Shown in pieces: positions 16,421 to 24,803 of a stretch of 64,000 nucleotides of DNA (positions are counted from its first letter, which is position 1; each line of letters opens with the position of its first letter). Under the pieces are notes generated by a model. The model did not search any database. It saw only the letters and a program-made list of their open reading frames with translations, and had not been told where the DNA came from. The stretch comes from Paenibacillus harenae (GTDB taxonomy: Bacteria; Bacillota; Bacilli; Paenibacillales; Paenibacillaceae). Made by a program: the position numbers and the translations under genes. Location of the stretch: positions 1 to 64,000 of the forward strand of contig NZ_JAUSST010000004.1 of NCBI RefSeq assembly GCF_030812415.1. Reading direction: 5' to 3'.

Positions 16421-17089
16421 ATGGAGGCAGTTGAGCAATTGAGTCAACCAATCAAGGTGCTGCTCGTAGACGATCATGAGATGGTTCGCATCGGGCTTGC
16501 GGCTGTGCTTGATACGGAGGAAGGCATTGAAGTCGTTGGAGAAGCAAGTAACGGGATGGAGGGCATTCGGCTGGCGCAGGCATACAAGCCTGACGTCGTG
16601 CTGATGGATCTTGTCATGGACGGCATGGACGGCGTGGAGACGACAGCCAAGCTGCTGGAGCTGTATCCCGACTGCAAAGTTATTGTGCTTACCAGTTACT
16701 TGGATGACAGCAAGATGTATCCGGTTATCGAAGCTGGGGCATTCAGCTACTTGCTGAAGACGTCGCGCGCGAACGAAATCGCCGATGCGATTCGCGCAGC
16801 GGCACGCGGCCAGTCGGTATTGGAGTCGCAGGTTGCGGCGAAGATGATGAATCGCTTCCGCCAGCCGAAGCAGCAGGAGCAAGCACCGCTGCATGAGGAA
16901 CTGACGGAGCGGGAGATGGATGTGCTTAAGCGCGTGGCGCAAGGGCTGTCCAATCAGGAGATTGCAGATGAATTGTTCATCGGGGTGAAGACGGTCAAGT
17001 TCCATATTACGAATATATTCAACAAGCTGGAAGTGGACGATCGTACGCAAGCGGCTATTTATGCCCATAAGCAAGGGATTGCCGATTAA
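16421..17089 (+). CDS. LiaR/VraR-like response regulator (NarL/LuxR family)
   Basis: This 222-residue regulator has a receiver domain (VDDHE at about 17-20, phosphoacceptor Asp63 in LMDLVMDG, LLKTSRA) and a LuxR-type helix-turn-helix near the C-terminus (ELTEREMDVLKRVAQGLSNQ, then IGVKTVKFHITNIF). A GAGGTGG box precedes the ATG. The pairing with the LiaS-like kinase 80 bases upstream suggests it controls the PspA/PspC operon in front of it in response to cell-wall or membrane stress. Confidence 0.9.
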   Translation: MEAVEQLSQPIKVLLVDDHEMVRIGLAAVLDTEEGIEVVGEASNGMEGIRLAQAYKPDVVLMDLVMDGMDGVETTAKLLELYPDCKVIVLTSYLDDSKMYPVIEAGAFSYLLKTSRANEIADAIRAAARGQSVLESQVAAKMMNRFRQPKQQEQAPLHEELTEREMDVLKRVAQGLSNQEIADELFIGVKTVKFHITNIFNKLEVDDRTQAAIYAHKQGIAD

Positions 17090-17115
17090 GGGTCTTAGAA
17101 GAGCGAAGCGGGTAT

Positions 17116-17652
17116 CTAGCCTTTCGCCAAAATGAATTGAAATATTTGTTCGATTTGATTCATGTCGAAGACCGGTACGTTAAGGCGATTGCCGTCAATC
17201 GATGCGGCTGCTTCCGGCCATGCCGCAATGCCGATGATTGATGTCAACTCCAGGAGCGGGAGATCATCCGGCGTCCCCAGGAGCACGAGCTTCGGATAAT
17301 CGGCAAGCTTGAAGCCTTCGATCAAGATGACGCCGGCTTCCGGCATCTGCGCGATGAGCTGCTCTAACGGCTCGGACTGGCGCTTCAGAATGGCTGTTCC
17401 TTCGGGAGACGCAATAGCGGTTACATCCGCGCCTGCTTGCTGATGCTTCCATGTATCCGTACCGGGCGTATCCATTTGAAAATGATGGGCATCATGCTTG
17501 ATGGTGCCGACTACATAACCTGCTTGCTTGAACGATTCCGTTAACCGGCAAACCATCGTGGTTTTGCCGGTATTTTTGTATCCGACGACTTGCACGATAA
17601 GCTGTTTTGGGCGGTTTAAATGCGGCTGTTGTTGCGGTTGAGCGTTGTTCAT
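17116..17652 (-). CDS. mobB: molybdopterin-guanine dinucleotide biosynthesis protein MobB
   Basis: This 178-residue P-loop protein resembles MobB, a GTP-binding adapter that helps MobA attach GMP to molybdopterin. The P-loop GYKNTGKTT (about 24-32), KHDAHHFQMDTPGTDTW and LIEGFKLADYPKLVL are characteristic. The start is ATG 17652, with AGGAGG a few bases upstream; an ATG five codons earlier lacks this spacing. No other molybdenum cofactor gene lies in the window, so it is an isolated copy here, converging on the liaR-like gene. Confidence 0.88.
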   Translation of the reverse strand: MNNAQPQQQPHLNRPKQLIVQVVGYKNTGKTTMVCRLTESFKQAGYVVGTIKHDAHHFQMDTPGTDTWKHQQAGADVTAIASPEGTAILKRQSEPLEQLIAQMPEAGVILIEGFKLADYPKLVLLGTPDDLPLLELTSIIGIAAWPEAAASIDGNRLNVPVFDMNQIEQIFQFILAKG

Positions 17653-17723
17653 TGCTTCCTCCTGCATGCGTCGTTCTTATAGATAATCTAAGTTTATCAT
17701 AGCTTGGTGAATGCTGCTCCGAT

Positions 17724-18332
17724 CTAATAATAGCGATTCATTAGCGTACCGATCGCCGGCAACGGCCAATACGATTGCATCGAGCTGTAATAGGCTGCGT
17801 AAGGCATTGCAGGATGGGGCGTTAGGCGAATCAACTGGGAAGCGCGTTGCTCGGATGAGCAGGCTAGCGCTGATCGGAGCTTCCTTAGCAGGCTTATATC
17901 GTCCAGCCGTTGACGGTCGCTTTCATCAGCGTGACGAATTACTTGCTCGATGGGAAGCCAAGCTTCCGGTCTTAAATATTCGGCATTGCCGGAGTAGCTT
18001 GTACGAAGCACCTTGATATGCGCTGCAAGCTGTTCGAGCTGGTCCTTGCTTAAGGCGGGCTTGGCGGGAATTTGTCCTCGCTCTCGCTGGGCGCTTGAAA
18101 GAATTCGATCGACGACGGCAAGCGCCTGCTTCGTAAGCTGCTGCCATTCCGAGGCGCTGCCGGCCGCTCTGCGCAGCTCGCGACTCCAGTCGTCATCGGG
18201 CGATTGCGGTGGTAGCTGAGGCTCACCTTCCCGATACGGGTACGCGCCGTAACGGCTTGCCGGCTGAATCCTCGTATAGGCTGCTGACCTCTCAATTCCT
18301 CTGATCGTACGCATGCTCTCGCTTACTCTCAT
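17724..18332 (-). CDS. unrecognised cytoplasmic protein
   Basis: This 202-residue protein has no family that I recognise. It has no signal peptide and no membrane segment. It is rich in Arg, Gln, Ala and Ser, with a proline-rich stretch (EGEPQLPPQSPDDDW, about 33-47) followed by predicted helices (SEWQQLTKQALAVVDRILSS and KDQLEQLAAHIKVL), and the end is Tyr/Pro-rich (YYSSMQSYWPLPAIG). ATG 18332 has GGAGGG about ten bases upstream on the minus strand; the frame stays open to 18470 without an RBS. The aromatic C-terminus hints at a spore- or surface-associated protein, but this is only a guess. Confidence 0.6.
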   Translation of the reverse strand: MRVSESMRTIRGIERSAAYTRIQPASRYGAYPYREGEPQLPPQSPDDDWSRELRRAAGSASEWQQLTKQALAVVDRILSSAQRERGQIPAKPALSKDQLEQLAAHIKVLRTSYSGNAEYLRPEAWLPIEQVIRHADESDRQRLDDISLLRKLRSALACSSEQRASQLIRLTPHPAMPYAAYYSSMQSYWPLPAIGTLMNRYY

Positions 18333-18526
18333 GATCCGATCCCTCCTTTTTTCTTGTTCCAAAATAGCTTCGTTTCCGCTTACCGGTTGCGCTTGTCTCG
18401 TCAGCATACAGGATCGAATGCGAAAATACTGGCGAAATTTGTAAGGAGGTAAATGCTGTTCCCATGTCAAATAAGTTGGGCAAGCTTATATAAACTAAGC
18501 ATAATGATGAAACTTTCTAATATCGT

Positions 18527-18553
18527 CAAAAAAAGCCGTCCGTGTTGGACGGC
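18527..18553 (-). terminator. terminator of the minus-strand gene at 18581
   Basis: On the minus strand GCCGTCC and GGACGGC pair over a four-base loop and are followed by seven T. It ends the small unknown gene that starts at 18949. Confidence 0.88.
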
Positions 18554-18580
18554 CGGTCATCTCGCAAGTAACCGTGAGTC

Positions 18581-18949
18581 TTAGATGAGCAAGAATAGAA
18601 AGGCAATAAGCGCCAGATCAATGGCGAGCGCCGCGCCCCATGGGTAATATCTTTCCGGTCCGTAATAATACGGATCGTACGGATAAGCTTGCGTCTGGGC
18701 CGATTGCTGCGCAATCGGTACCGGCTTCGATCCCTTCTTGCTTTTCTTCTTCGCGTTCTGTGCTTCCGCCTTCGATACAACGGCCTCGGTGCCGTTTGAC
18801 CCGGCAGCATCCCCGTTCAGGGTGAGCTTGCCGCTCTTGCAGGAGCTAAGTATGCCGACGTGGCGCGTGCCGTCTTGCATAATGACGCAAACGGGCATTC
18901 CGCAGAACTGATGCACGACATCTTCGCGTAAAGGATAAATCGGTTCCAT
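18581..18949 (-). CDS. unrecognised small protein with C-terminal membrane anchor
   Basis: This 122-residue protein starts with a compact domain (about 1-45, HQFCGMPVCVIMQDGTRHVG, then ILSSCKSGKLTLN) that looks like a small beta-barrel of the kind seen in several Bacillales spore-related proteins. A Lys/Ala/Gln-rich linker and a Tyr/Pro-rich stretch (YPYDPYYYGPERYYPWG) follow, then a single membrane helix at the extreme end (AALAIDLALIAFLFLLI). GGGAGG stands 13 bases before the ATG. A strong terminator follows. The architecture suggests a membrane- or spore-associated protein; function unknown. Confidence 0.65.
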   Translation of the reverse strand: MEPIYPLREDVVHQFCGMPVCVIMQDGTRHVGILSSCKSGKLTLNGDAAGSNGTEAVVSKAEAQNAKKKSKKGSKPVPIAQQSAQTQAYPYDPYYYGPERYYPWGAALAIDLALIAFLFLLI

Positions 18950-19101
18950 TCGCCGATGATACCTCCCTTTCTTTTGCGCTTGCTGCAGGCAGTATATTCA
19001 CCTACGGGCGTATGCGCATGGTTGTTTACCTAGATACGGCTAAAAAGTCAGGAAACGATTCCGATTGTGATGCTATCAAGCGATAATGGAGGTCGGTGTA
19101 G

Positions 19102-19950
19102 ATGCCAGTACCCTATGAAAGCTATCAGCCTGCCAGCAACAGGCAGTCAAGCATGACGACACCGAAGCGTGCAAACAAACGAAAGGGCGGTAAGCGAACG
19201 GCTGTCTTGGTGCTGCTCCTATGCGCGTTCTGGGCAATCTGGCAAGCGCAGCACCAGACGAGAATCGCCCCGGCACGGCAGATGCTGCTCGACGATCTCG
19301 GGTCGCTCTGGGACCTAAGCGATCATGAAATGACAGGAGGGTCAGGAGCGGCGCAGTGGACCATCAGGTGGAATATGACTGTGCGGGACGGCACGATGGG
19401 GACGCTTGCGAGCGTGCTGTTCACGGACGCCGCCGGCAATCCGTCGGATACGACCGCAGACCAGAACGGGAAGACCGTCAAGGGTGAGCTGCCTCATTAT
19501 GGCGGCAGAGTGACGCTCTCCTTAGTTGCTTCTACTGCTGAAAGCGAACAGTTAATGCTGCTGTATGAAGCTGGCGAGACTAGCGAAGCCGGTGCGCGGC
19601 AATTAACGAAGCATGAGCTGATACAGGCGGCCGAAGCCGTATCTTCGGAGGTCGAGTCGTTCACGGATGATTACGAGAGCAGCATGCATGCGAAAGGTTA
19701 CACGTACAATAACGATGCGATATACGCGATATCCCGCCTAGCGGCAGCGAAGCAAGTGGATTCGTATGTGGACGGGGGAACGGTAAGCGATACTTTTTTT
19801 ACAAACAAGCTGAAAAACGAGGTTATAGTCGATAATGGACAACGCGGGAATCTCCAGATTGCTCTCCACCGCAACACGGAAGCGCAAAAGCTGGAGCTAA
19901 TCGTCGGCGTCCCGGTTATTACGGGCGATTACAGTCTCGTTAACGAATGA
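19102..19950 (+). CDS. YwmB-like protein with N-terminal membrane anchor
   Basis: This 282-residue protein carries a basic N-terminus (TTPKRANKRKGGKR), a membrane helix at about 33-48 (TAVLVLLLCAFWAIW) and an extracellular domain of about 230 residues. The layout and the end (NNDAIYAISRLAAAKQVD, then LELIVGVPVITGDY) resemble the YwmB family of Bacillales, whose fold is called TATA-box-binding-like but whose function is unclear. GGAGG at 19088-19092 supports ATG 19102. The family assignment is tentative. Confidence 0.6.
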   Translation: MPVPYESYQPASNRQSSMTTPKRANKRKGGKRTAVLVLLLCAFWAIWQAQHQTRIAPARQMLLDDLGSLWDLSDHEMTGGSGAAQWTIRWNMTVRDGTMGTLASVLFTDAAGNPSDTTADQNGKTVKGELPHYGGRVTLSLVASTAESEQLMLLYEAGETSEAGARQLTKHELIQAAEAVSSEVESFTDDYESSMHAKGYTYNNDAIYAISRLAAAKQVDSYVDGGTVSDTFFTNKLKNEVIVDNGQRGNLQIALHRNTEAQKLELIVGVPVITGDYSLVNE

Positions 19951-20094
19951 AACCGGCGTCTGGAGCACGTAAGGATTAGAACAATTTACGCTTCTTATTA
20001 GTTATTTTTATGAACCGTCGAATAGCGGATTGATGTCCGATATGATAAACTACTTTAGATGCTGTATAAAAATTCTTAGGAAAGAATGGGACCC

Positions 20095-21651
20095 ATGACA
20101 TATAATACTGCTGTTGAATCCGTCTCCGCAGAAGGGGCCGTATACTATCTGTTCGGAGCAACCGGCGACTTGGCACGGCGCAAGCTGTTTCCGGCGTTAT
20201 TCAGCTTATATAAAGAAGGCAAGCTATCCGAGAACTTCGCGGTTGTAGGACTTGCGCGCCGTCCGCGGACGAATGAGCAATTCCGTGAGGATTTGTACGA
20301 ATCGATCGTTGAGTTCTGCCGTTACAAGGCAGACGATGCGGAGCTGTGGAGCAAATTCGCCGAGCATTTCGTATACATGTCGCTGGACATTAACGATGTG
20401 GAAGGGTTCCGCGATCTGAGCCGCCTGTCGGAGCAATTGGACGTGAAATTCAACATTCCGGGCAATCGCTTATTTTACTTGGCGCTTGCGCCATCGTTGT
20501 TCGGACCGGTATCGTTCAACCTGCGGGACGGTGGTCTGCTGGAATCGAACGGCTGGCATCGCGTCGTAATCGAGAAGCCTTTCGGCTATGATCAGCCTTC
20601 GGCACAGAAGCTGAACGAGCAAATCAGCCAAGTGTTCAAGGAAGAAGAAATTTATCGGATCGACCACTATCTCGGCAAAGAGATGGTTCAAAATATTCAA
20701 GTGATACGCTTTGCGAACGCATTTTTCGAGCCGTTATGGAACAATAACCACATTGCGAACGTCCAGATAACGCTGTCCGAGACGGTTGGCGTCGAGGAAC
20801 GCGGCGGTTACTACGACAAATCGGGCGCGCTCCGGGATATGGGTCAGAACCATATGCTTCAAATGCTGACGATGATCGCCATGGAGCCGCCTAGCCGCCT
20901 GCATGGCGAAGATATTCGCGACGAGAAAGTGAAGGTGCTTCGCTCGCTTCGCGAATATGCGTCCAGCGACGAAGTACGCGCGAATGTCGTTCGCGGCCAA
21001 TACAGCGCCGGCTCGATGAGAGGCAAGCAGCTTCCGGGCTACCGCGAGGAAGATTCCGTTGGCGAAGATTCCACGACGGAAACGTATTTCGCGGCGAAAG
21101 TACTCGTCGACAACTTCCGCTGGGCAGGCGTTCCGTTCTATATTAGAACGGGCAAGCGACTGCCGGTGAAAACAACCGAGGTCGTCATCGAGTTTAAGTC
21201 GATGCCGCAGAACGTGCTGTTTGCGCAGCGCCATGATCTCGCCCCGAACCTGCTGGTCATTCGTGTTAATCCGCTCGAGGGCATATACATTAAAGTAAAT
21301 GCGAAGACGCCGGGCGAGAACAATTCCGTTCAGCCAGTTGCCATGGAATTCTGCCAAAGCTGCCAGATCGGCATCAATACGCCGGAAGCTTACGAGCGCC
21401 TGATTCACGATGCCGCTCGCGGCGATTCCACGTACTTCACGCGCTGGGATGAGGTATCCCAAGCTTGGTCGTTCGTCGATAAGATCGCGCAAGCATGGCG
21501 CGAGGACAAGAGCGACTTGAAGCATTACCCTGCAGGCTCGTGGGGACCGGAAGCGGCTGATCGGTTGCTCGCTGAGGAAGGCTTCCGCTGGTGGCCTGTT
21601 AACGGCCAAGAGGAAGATAACGTGATCTGGGTGTCGAACAGCGGCAAGTAA
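20095..21651 (+). CDS. zwf: glucose-6-phosphate 1-dehydrogenase
   Basis: The enzyme oxidises glucose 6-phosphate to 6-phosphogluconolactone with NADP, the entry step of the oxidative pentose phosphate pathway. The 518-residue protein shows the dinucleotide-binding loop GATGDLARRKLFPAL near residue 20 and the active-site signature RIDHYLGKEMVQNI near 190. Length is normal for the family. AGGAAAG at 20078-20084 is well placed for ATG 20095 but too near the ATG at 20086. The prfC gene follows on the same strand after 43 bases with no terminator seen. Confidence 0.96.
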   Translation: MTYNTAVESVSAEGAVYYLFGATGDLARRKLFPALFSLYKEGKLSENFAVVGLARRPRTNEQFREDLYESIVEFCRYKADDAELWSKFAEHFVYMSLDINDVEGFRDLSRLSEQLDVKFNIPGNRLFYLALAPSLFGPVSFNLRDGGLLESNGWHRVVIEKPFGYDQPSAQKLNEQISQVFKEEEIYRIDHYLGKEMVQNIQVIRFANAFFEPLWNNNHIANVQITLSETVGVEERGGYYDKSGALRDMGQNHMLQMLTMIAMEPPSRLHGEDIRDEKVKVLRSLREYASSDEVRANVVRGQYSAGSMRGKQLPGYREEDSVGEDSTTETYFAAKVLVDNFRWAGVPFYIRTGKRLPVKTTEVVIEFKSMPQNVLFAQRHDLAPNLLVIRVNPLEGIYIKVNAKTPGENNSVQPVAMEFCQSCQIGINTPEAYERLIHDAARGDSTYFTRWDEVSQAWSFVDKIAQAWREDKSDLKHYPAGSWGPEAADRLLAEEGFRWWPVNGQEEDNVIWVSNSGK

Positions 21652-21694
21652 GTAAGATGTTGCCATTGCGATGCATAATGAAGGGAAGGCAAGC

Positions 21695-23281
21695 ATGAGT
21701 AAAACGTTAAGCGATGAAATAAAGCAGGAAGTGGACAAAAGGCGCACGTTCGCGATCATTTCCCACCCTGACGCAGGAAAAACGACGCTAACCGAGAAGC
21801 TCCTCTTATTCGGGGGAGCCATTCGGGAAGCGGGCAGCGTCAAGGCGAGGAAGGCGAGCCGTCATGCAACGTCCGACTGGATGGAGATCGAGAAGCAGCG
21901 CGGAATCTCCGTTACATCCAGCGTGATGCAGTTCGATTACCTCGGACATCGGGTCAATATTCTCGATACCCCTGGTCACCAAGACTTTAGTGAAGACACG
22001 TATCGTACGCTTACGGCAGCCGACAGCGCGGTCATGTTGATCGACGTCGCCAAAGGCGTCGAGGCGCAGACGATCAAGCTGTTCCAAGTATGCCGCAAGC
22101 GCGGAATTCCGATCTTCACCTTCATCAACAAGCTGGACCGCGAAGGCCAAAGCCCGTTCGAGCTCATGGAGGAGCTGGAGCGCGTGCTTGGTATTCGTTC
22201 CGTACCAATGAACTGGCCGATCGGCATGGGGCGCGAGCTGTGCGGCGTTTACGACCGCACCAAGACTCAGGTCGAGCTGTTCCGAGGCAACGATCATTCA
22301 ACGATCGAGGTTAAAAAGGTCAGCGATTACAACGATCCCGTCATTCGCGAGATGGCCGGCGATTACTTGACCGATCAGCTTATACAGGATATAGAGCTGC
22401 TTGATGTCGCGGGCGATCCGTTCGACTTCGAGAAGGTGCAGCGCGGCGAGCTTACGCCTGTATTTTTCGGCAGCGCGGTCAACAACTTCGGCGTACAGAC
22501 GTTTCTGGAGAACTTCCTGCAGCTTGCTCCGAAGCCGACGTCACGCAATAGCACGACGGGCATCGTCGAACCGACGAACGAGAAGTTCAGCGGTTACGTG
22601 TTCAAGATTCAAGCGAATATGAACCCGGCTCACCGCGACCGGATCGCGTTCCTGCGCATCTGCTCGGGCCGATTCGAGCGCGGCATGAGCGTTCGCCATG
22701 TGCGCAACGGCAAAGACATCAAGCTGTCGCAGCCGCAGCAATTCCTTGCGCAGGATCGCGATATTGTCGATACCGCGTATCCGGGCGACATTATCGGCTT
22801 GTTCGATCCGGGCATCTTCCGGATCGGCGACTCGTTGTCGCAAGGATCGGAGGTCGAGTTCGATGAGCTGCCGACGTTCTCGCCGGAGATTTTCTCCAAG
22901 GTTACGGTGAAGAACGCGCTCAAGCATAAGCAATATCAGAAGGGCATCGATCAACTGACGGAAGAGGGCACGATTCAAGTGTTCCATTCGACCGGCAACT
23001 TCGACGAGACGATACTCGGCGTTGTCGGGCATCTGCAATTCGAAGTGTTCGAGCATCGGATGCGCGCGGAGTATGGCGTAGAAATCCAATTGCACCGGAT
23101 GCCTTTCCAGTTCGCCCGTTGGATCGTCGACGACAAGATCGATCCGTCCAAGTTCCGCATTAACACGACGCTCGTGAAGGACAAGAAAGGCAACTATGTC
23201 GTCCTGTTCGAGAACGAGTATGCAATGCGGACAGCGATAGACAAAAACCCGACCTCCAAGTTTTTGGAAACCGCTCCTTAA
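21695..23281 (+). CDS. prfC: peptide chain release factor 3 (translational GTPase)
   Basis: RF3 is a GTPase that recycles release factors 1 and 2 from the ribosome after termination. The 528 residues begin with the G domain: P-loop ISHPDAGKTTLTEKL, RGISVTSSVMQFDY (switch I), DTPGHQDFSEDTYRTL (G3) and FINKLDRE (G4, NKxD). Domain II and the RF3 C-terminal domain follow. The length and the early HPDAGKTT distinguish RF3 from EF-G. The start is ATG 21695, with GGGAAGG just upstream; the frame is open from 21671. RF3 is patchily distributed in Firmicutes. Confidence 0.95.
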   Translation: MSKTLSDEIKQEVDKRRTFAIISHPDAGKTTLTEKLLLFGGAIREAGSVKARKASRHATSDWMEIEKQRGISVTSSVMQFDYLGHRVNILDTPGHQDFSEDTYRTLTAADSAVMLIDVAKGVEAQTIKLFQVCRKRGIPIFTFINKLDREGQSPFELMEELERVLGIRSVPMNWPIGMGRELCGVYDRTKTQVELFRGNDHSTIEVKKVSDYNDPVIREMAGDYLTDQLIQDIELLDVAGDPFDFEKVQRGELTPVFFGSAVNNFGVQTFLENFLQLAPKPTSRNSTTGIVEPTNEKFSGYVFKIQANMNPAHRDRIAFLRICSGRFERGMSVRHVRNGKDIKLSQPQQFLAQDRDIVDTAYPGDIIGLFDPGIFRIGDSLSQGSEVEFDELPTFSPEIFSKVTVKNALKHKQYQKGIDQLTEEGTIQVFHSTGNFDETILGVVGHLQFEVFEHRMRAEYGVEIQLHRMPFQFARWIVDDKIDPSKFRINTTLVKDKKGNYVVLFENEYAMRTAIDKNPTSKFLETAP

Positions 23282-23313
23282 GACGCGAGATCGGAGCAAT
23301 AATTACGAAATAG

Positions 23314-23366
23314 AGCATCCCTGGCTCGATGCGCGGTGGCGTAAGCAGGCGGGGATGCTTTTTTTT
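23314..23366 (+). terminator. terminator after zwf-prfC
   Basis: AGCATCCC and GGGATGCT pair over a long GC-rich loop and are followed by a run of eight or more T. It lies 32 bases after the prfC stop. Confidence 0.85.
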
Positions 23367-23425
23367 GCGTTGTACGGTTACTGTGAAGCTTAATACAAGT
23401 TGTGGCTCTCTATTTATGGCTTGCT

Positions 23426-23556
23426 TGCGGACTGAAATTGCTCTATCCACGGATATATGATCTGATTCTATGATTTACGGACATGGGTGACCCAAACGGG
23501 ATGTAAAGAGGCGAAAGATAGGGTTTCGGGAGTGGATAGGGTTCATATAGTCCGCA
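23426..23556. repeat. inverted intergenic repeat with motif TGCGGACT-N9-CTATCCAC
   Basis: The 25-bp pattern TGCGGACT-N9-CTATCCAC occurs at 23426-23450 on the plus strand and again at 23532-23556 on the minus strand, with both 8-base ends identical and the 9-base middle different. Two shorter relatives, TTTACGGAC near 23472 (plus) and TTACGGACCGTATA near 23600 (minus), lie on either side. The gap 23367-23679 holds no supportable gene, only these degenerate elements. Confidence 0.55.
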
Positions 23557-23679
23557 ATAGGTGGAAATAGTAGTGAATACGGTTAGTAGCGTCTATACGG
23601 TCCGTAACTAATTGGAATGCAGTAGGGGACAAAGTGAGGGGACATTCGCTTTCATAGCTGGTATAAAGAAATAAGATCA

Positions 23680-23721
23680 TTGACGATAAACCGTTTTCAT
23701 GCCATAATGTACGCGTGTACA
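23680..23721 (+). promoter_or_regulatory. sigma-A promoter with LacI-type operator
   Basis: TTGACG (23680-23685) and CATAAT (23703-23708) are 17 bp apart, a near-consensus sigma-A promoter. The near-palindrome TGTACGCGTGTACA (23708-23721), with a central CG as in LacI-family operators, covers the expected transcription start. It is placed to give autorepression of the LacI-type gene and control of the operon behind it. Confidence 0.75.
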
Positions 23722-23761
23722 TGAATAAAATTTTACAGTAAAAAGGTTCGGGAGGCTAGCG

Positions 23762-24781
23762 ATCATTAGCAGGAAAGAAGTAGCGAAGCTGGCCGGCGTC
23801 TCGGAGGCGACCGTATCTCGCGTCCTCAACAATGTGGGACCGATGAAAGATGAGACCCGCGAACGGGTGCTGCGTGCCGCAGCGGAGATCGGTTATGTGC
23901 CGAATGCGCTGGCCCAGCAGTTCGCAAGAAGGAAGAGCGGCAACATTGGCGTTATCCTGCCATTCGTGCCGAAGGTGCATCTGTTTTCCACCTACTATTT
24001 CTCGGAAATATTAAGCGGAATCGGCGAGACGGCTAAGCGCTGCGGTTACGATCTGCTGCTTATTTTCAGAGAATACGGAGGGGAGAGAGATTATGCGAAG
24101 CTGTTCCGTACGCAGAAGATTGACGCATGCATCGTGCTTGGCTCGGAGAATGTGCCGGAGGAGCGGGTCGCGCTGACGGAATTGAAAAGTGAGGGGTATC
24201 CGTTCTGCTTGGTTAATCAGCGATATGACGAGGAATCATATGCAACTGTCGACTCCGATCATATGGCGGGCAGCATGGCCGCGGTGAATCACTTGATTGA
24301 ACGCGGACGCCGCAACATCGCATTCCTGAACGGGCCGGAGCAATACTCGAATAGTACGGATAGGCTGCAAGGCTATACGCTTGCGCTTCAAGCAGCCGGC
24401 TTGCCCGTAACCGCGGAGCAAATCTTCATTGGCAACTATAGCCGCAAAAGCGGTTACGAGATGGCGGAGCGCATCGGAAAGGCGATCGGAGACGGCGTTA
24501 TCGACGCGGTATTCGCGGCCAACGACCGGATGGCGATCGGCTTAATGCAGGGGCTGCGCGAACACGGGTATGAGACAGGTCGCGATTATTCGCTTGTCGG
24601 CTATGACGATTCGGACAGCTCCCGGATTATAAGTCCGATGCTGACAACGGTGGCAGTACCTTTTTATGAAATGGGAAGAAGGGCTGCCGCAAGGTTGCTG
24701 GATGTTGAATATAAGGCAGCCGGCGCGGAAGGCGAGCTTGAGCTGCTGCCGGTGCGCCTGATTGCAAGAGAAACAACCTAA
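23762..24781 (+). CDS. LacI family transcriptional regulator with non-canonical start codon
   Basis: The protein has the LacI helix-turn-helix at its very N-terminus (SRKEVAKLAGVSEATVSRVL, then NN) and a periplasmic-binding-protein-like effector domain (GVILPFVP..., DAVFAANDRMAIGLMQ..., VGYDDSD). The first ATG/GTG/TTG in frame (GTG 23834) would remove most of the DNA-binding domain. Upstream there is only ATC 23762 or ATT 23765, preceded by GGGAGG at 23750-23755. The frame closes at a stop about 24 bases further up. I therefore take ATC 23762 (339 residues, I-S-R-K as in relatives) with ATT 23765 as the alternative. It probably represses the three genes downstream. Confidence 0.82.
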   Translation: MISRKEVAKLAGVSEATVSRVLNNVGPMKDETRERVLRAAAEIGYVPNALAQQFARRKSGNIGVILPFVPKVHLFSTYYFSEILSGIGETAKRCGYDLLLIFREYGGERDYAKLFRTQKIDACIVLGSENVPEERVALTELKSEGYPFCLVNQRYDEESYATVDSDHMAGSMAAVNHLIERGRRNIAFLNGPEQYSNSTDRLQGYTLALQAAGLPVTAEQIFIGNYSRKSGYEMAERIGKAIGDGVIDAVFAANDRMAIGLMQGLREHGYETGRDYSLVGYDDSDSSRIISPMLTTVAVPFYEMGRRAAARLLDVEYKAAGAEGELELLPVRLIARETT

Positions 24782-24803
24782 TTCAAGAGAGGCGGTATGA
24801 TTA

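Noticed and set aside
18443..18582. AAGGAGG followed by short plus-strand frames (9 codons from 18464 or 43 codons from 18453)
   Set aside because: Spacing from the AAGGAGG is too long for the first and too short for the second. The longer one runs through the minus-strand terminator and has no protein-like features.
20734..23299. Long minus-strand frames opposite zwf and prfC (369, 163 and 252 codons)
   Set aside because: They are antisense shadows of GC-rich coding sequence without RBS or recognisable domains; the plus-strand genes are certain.
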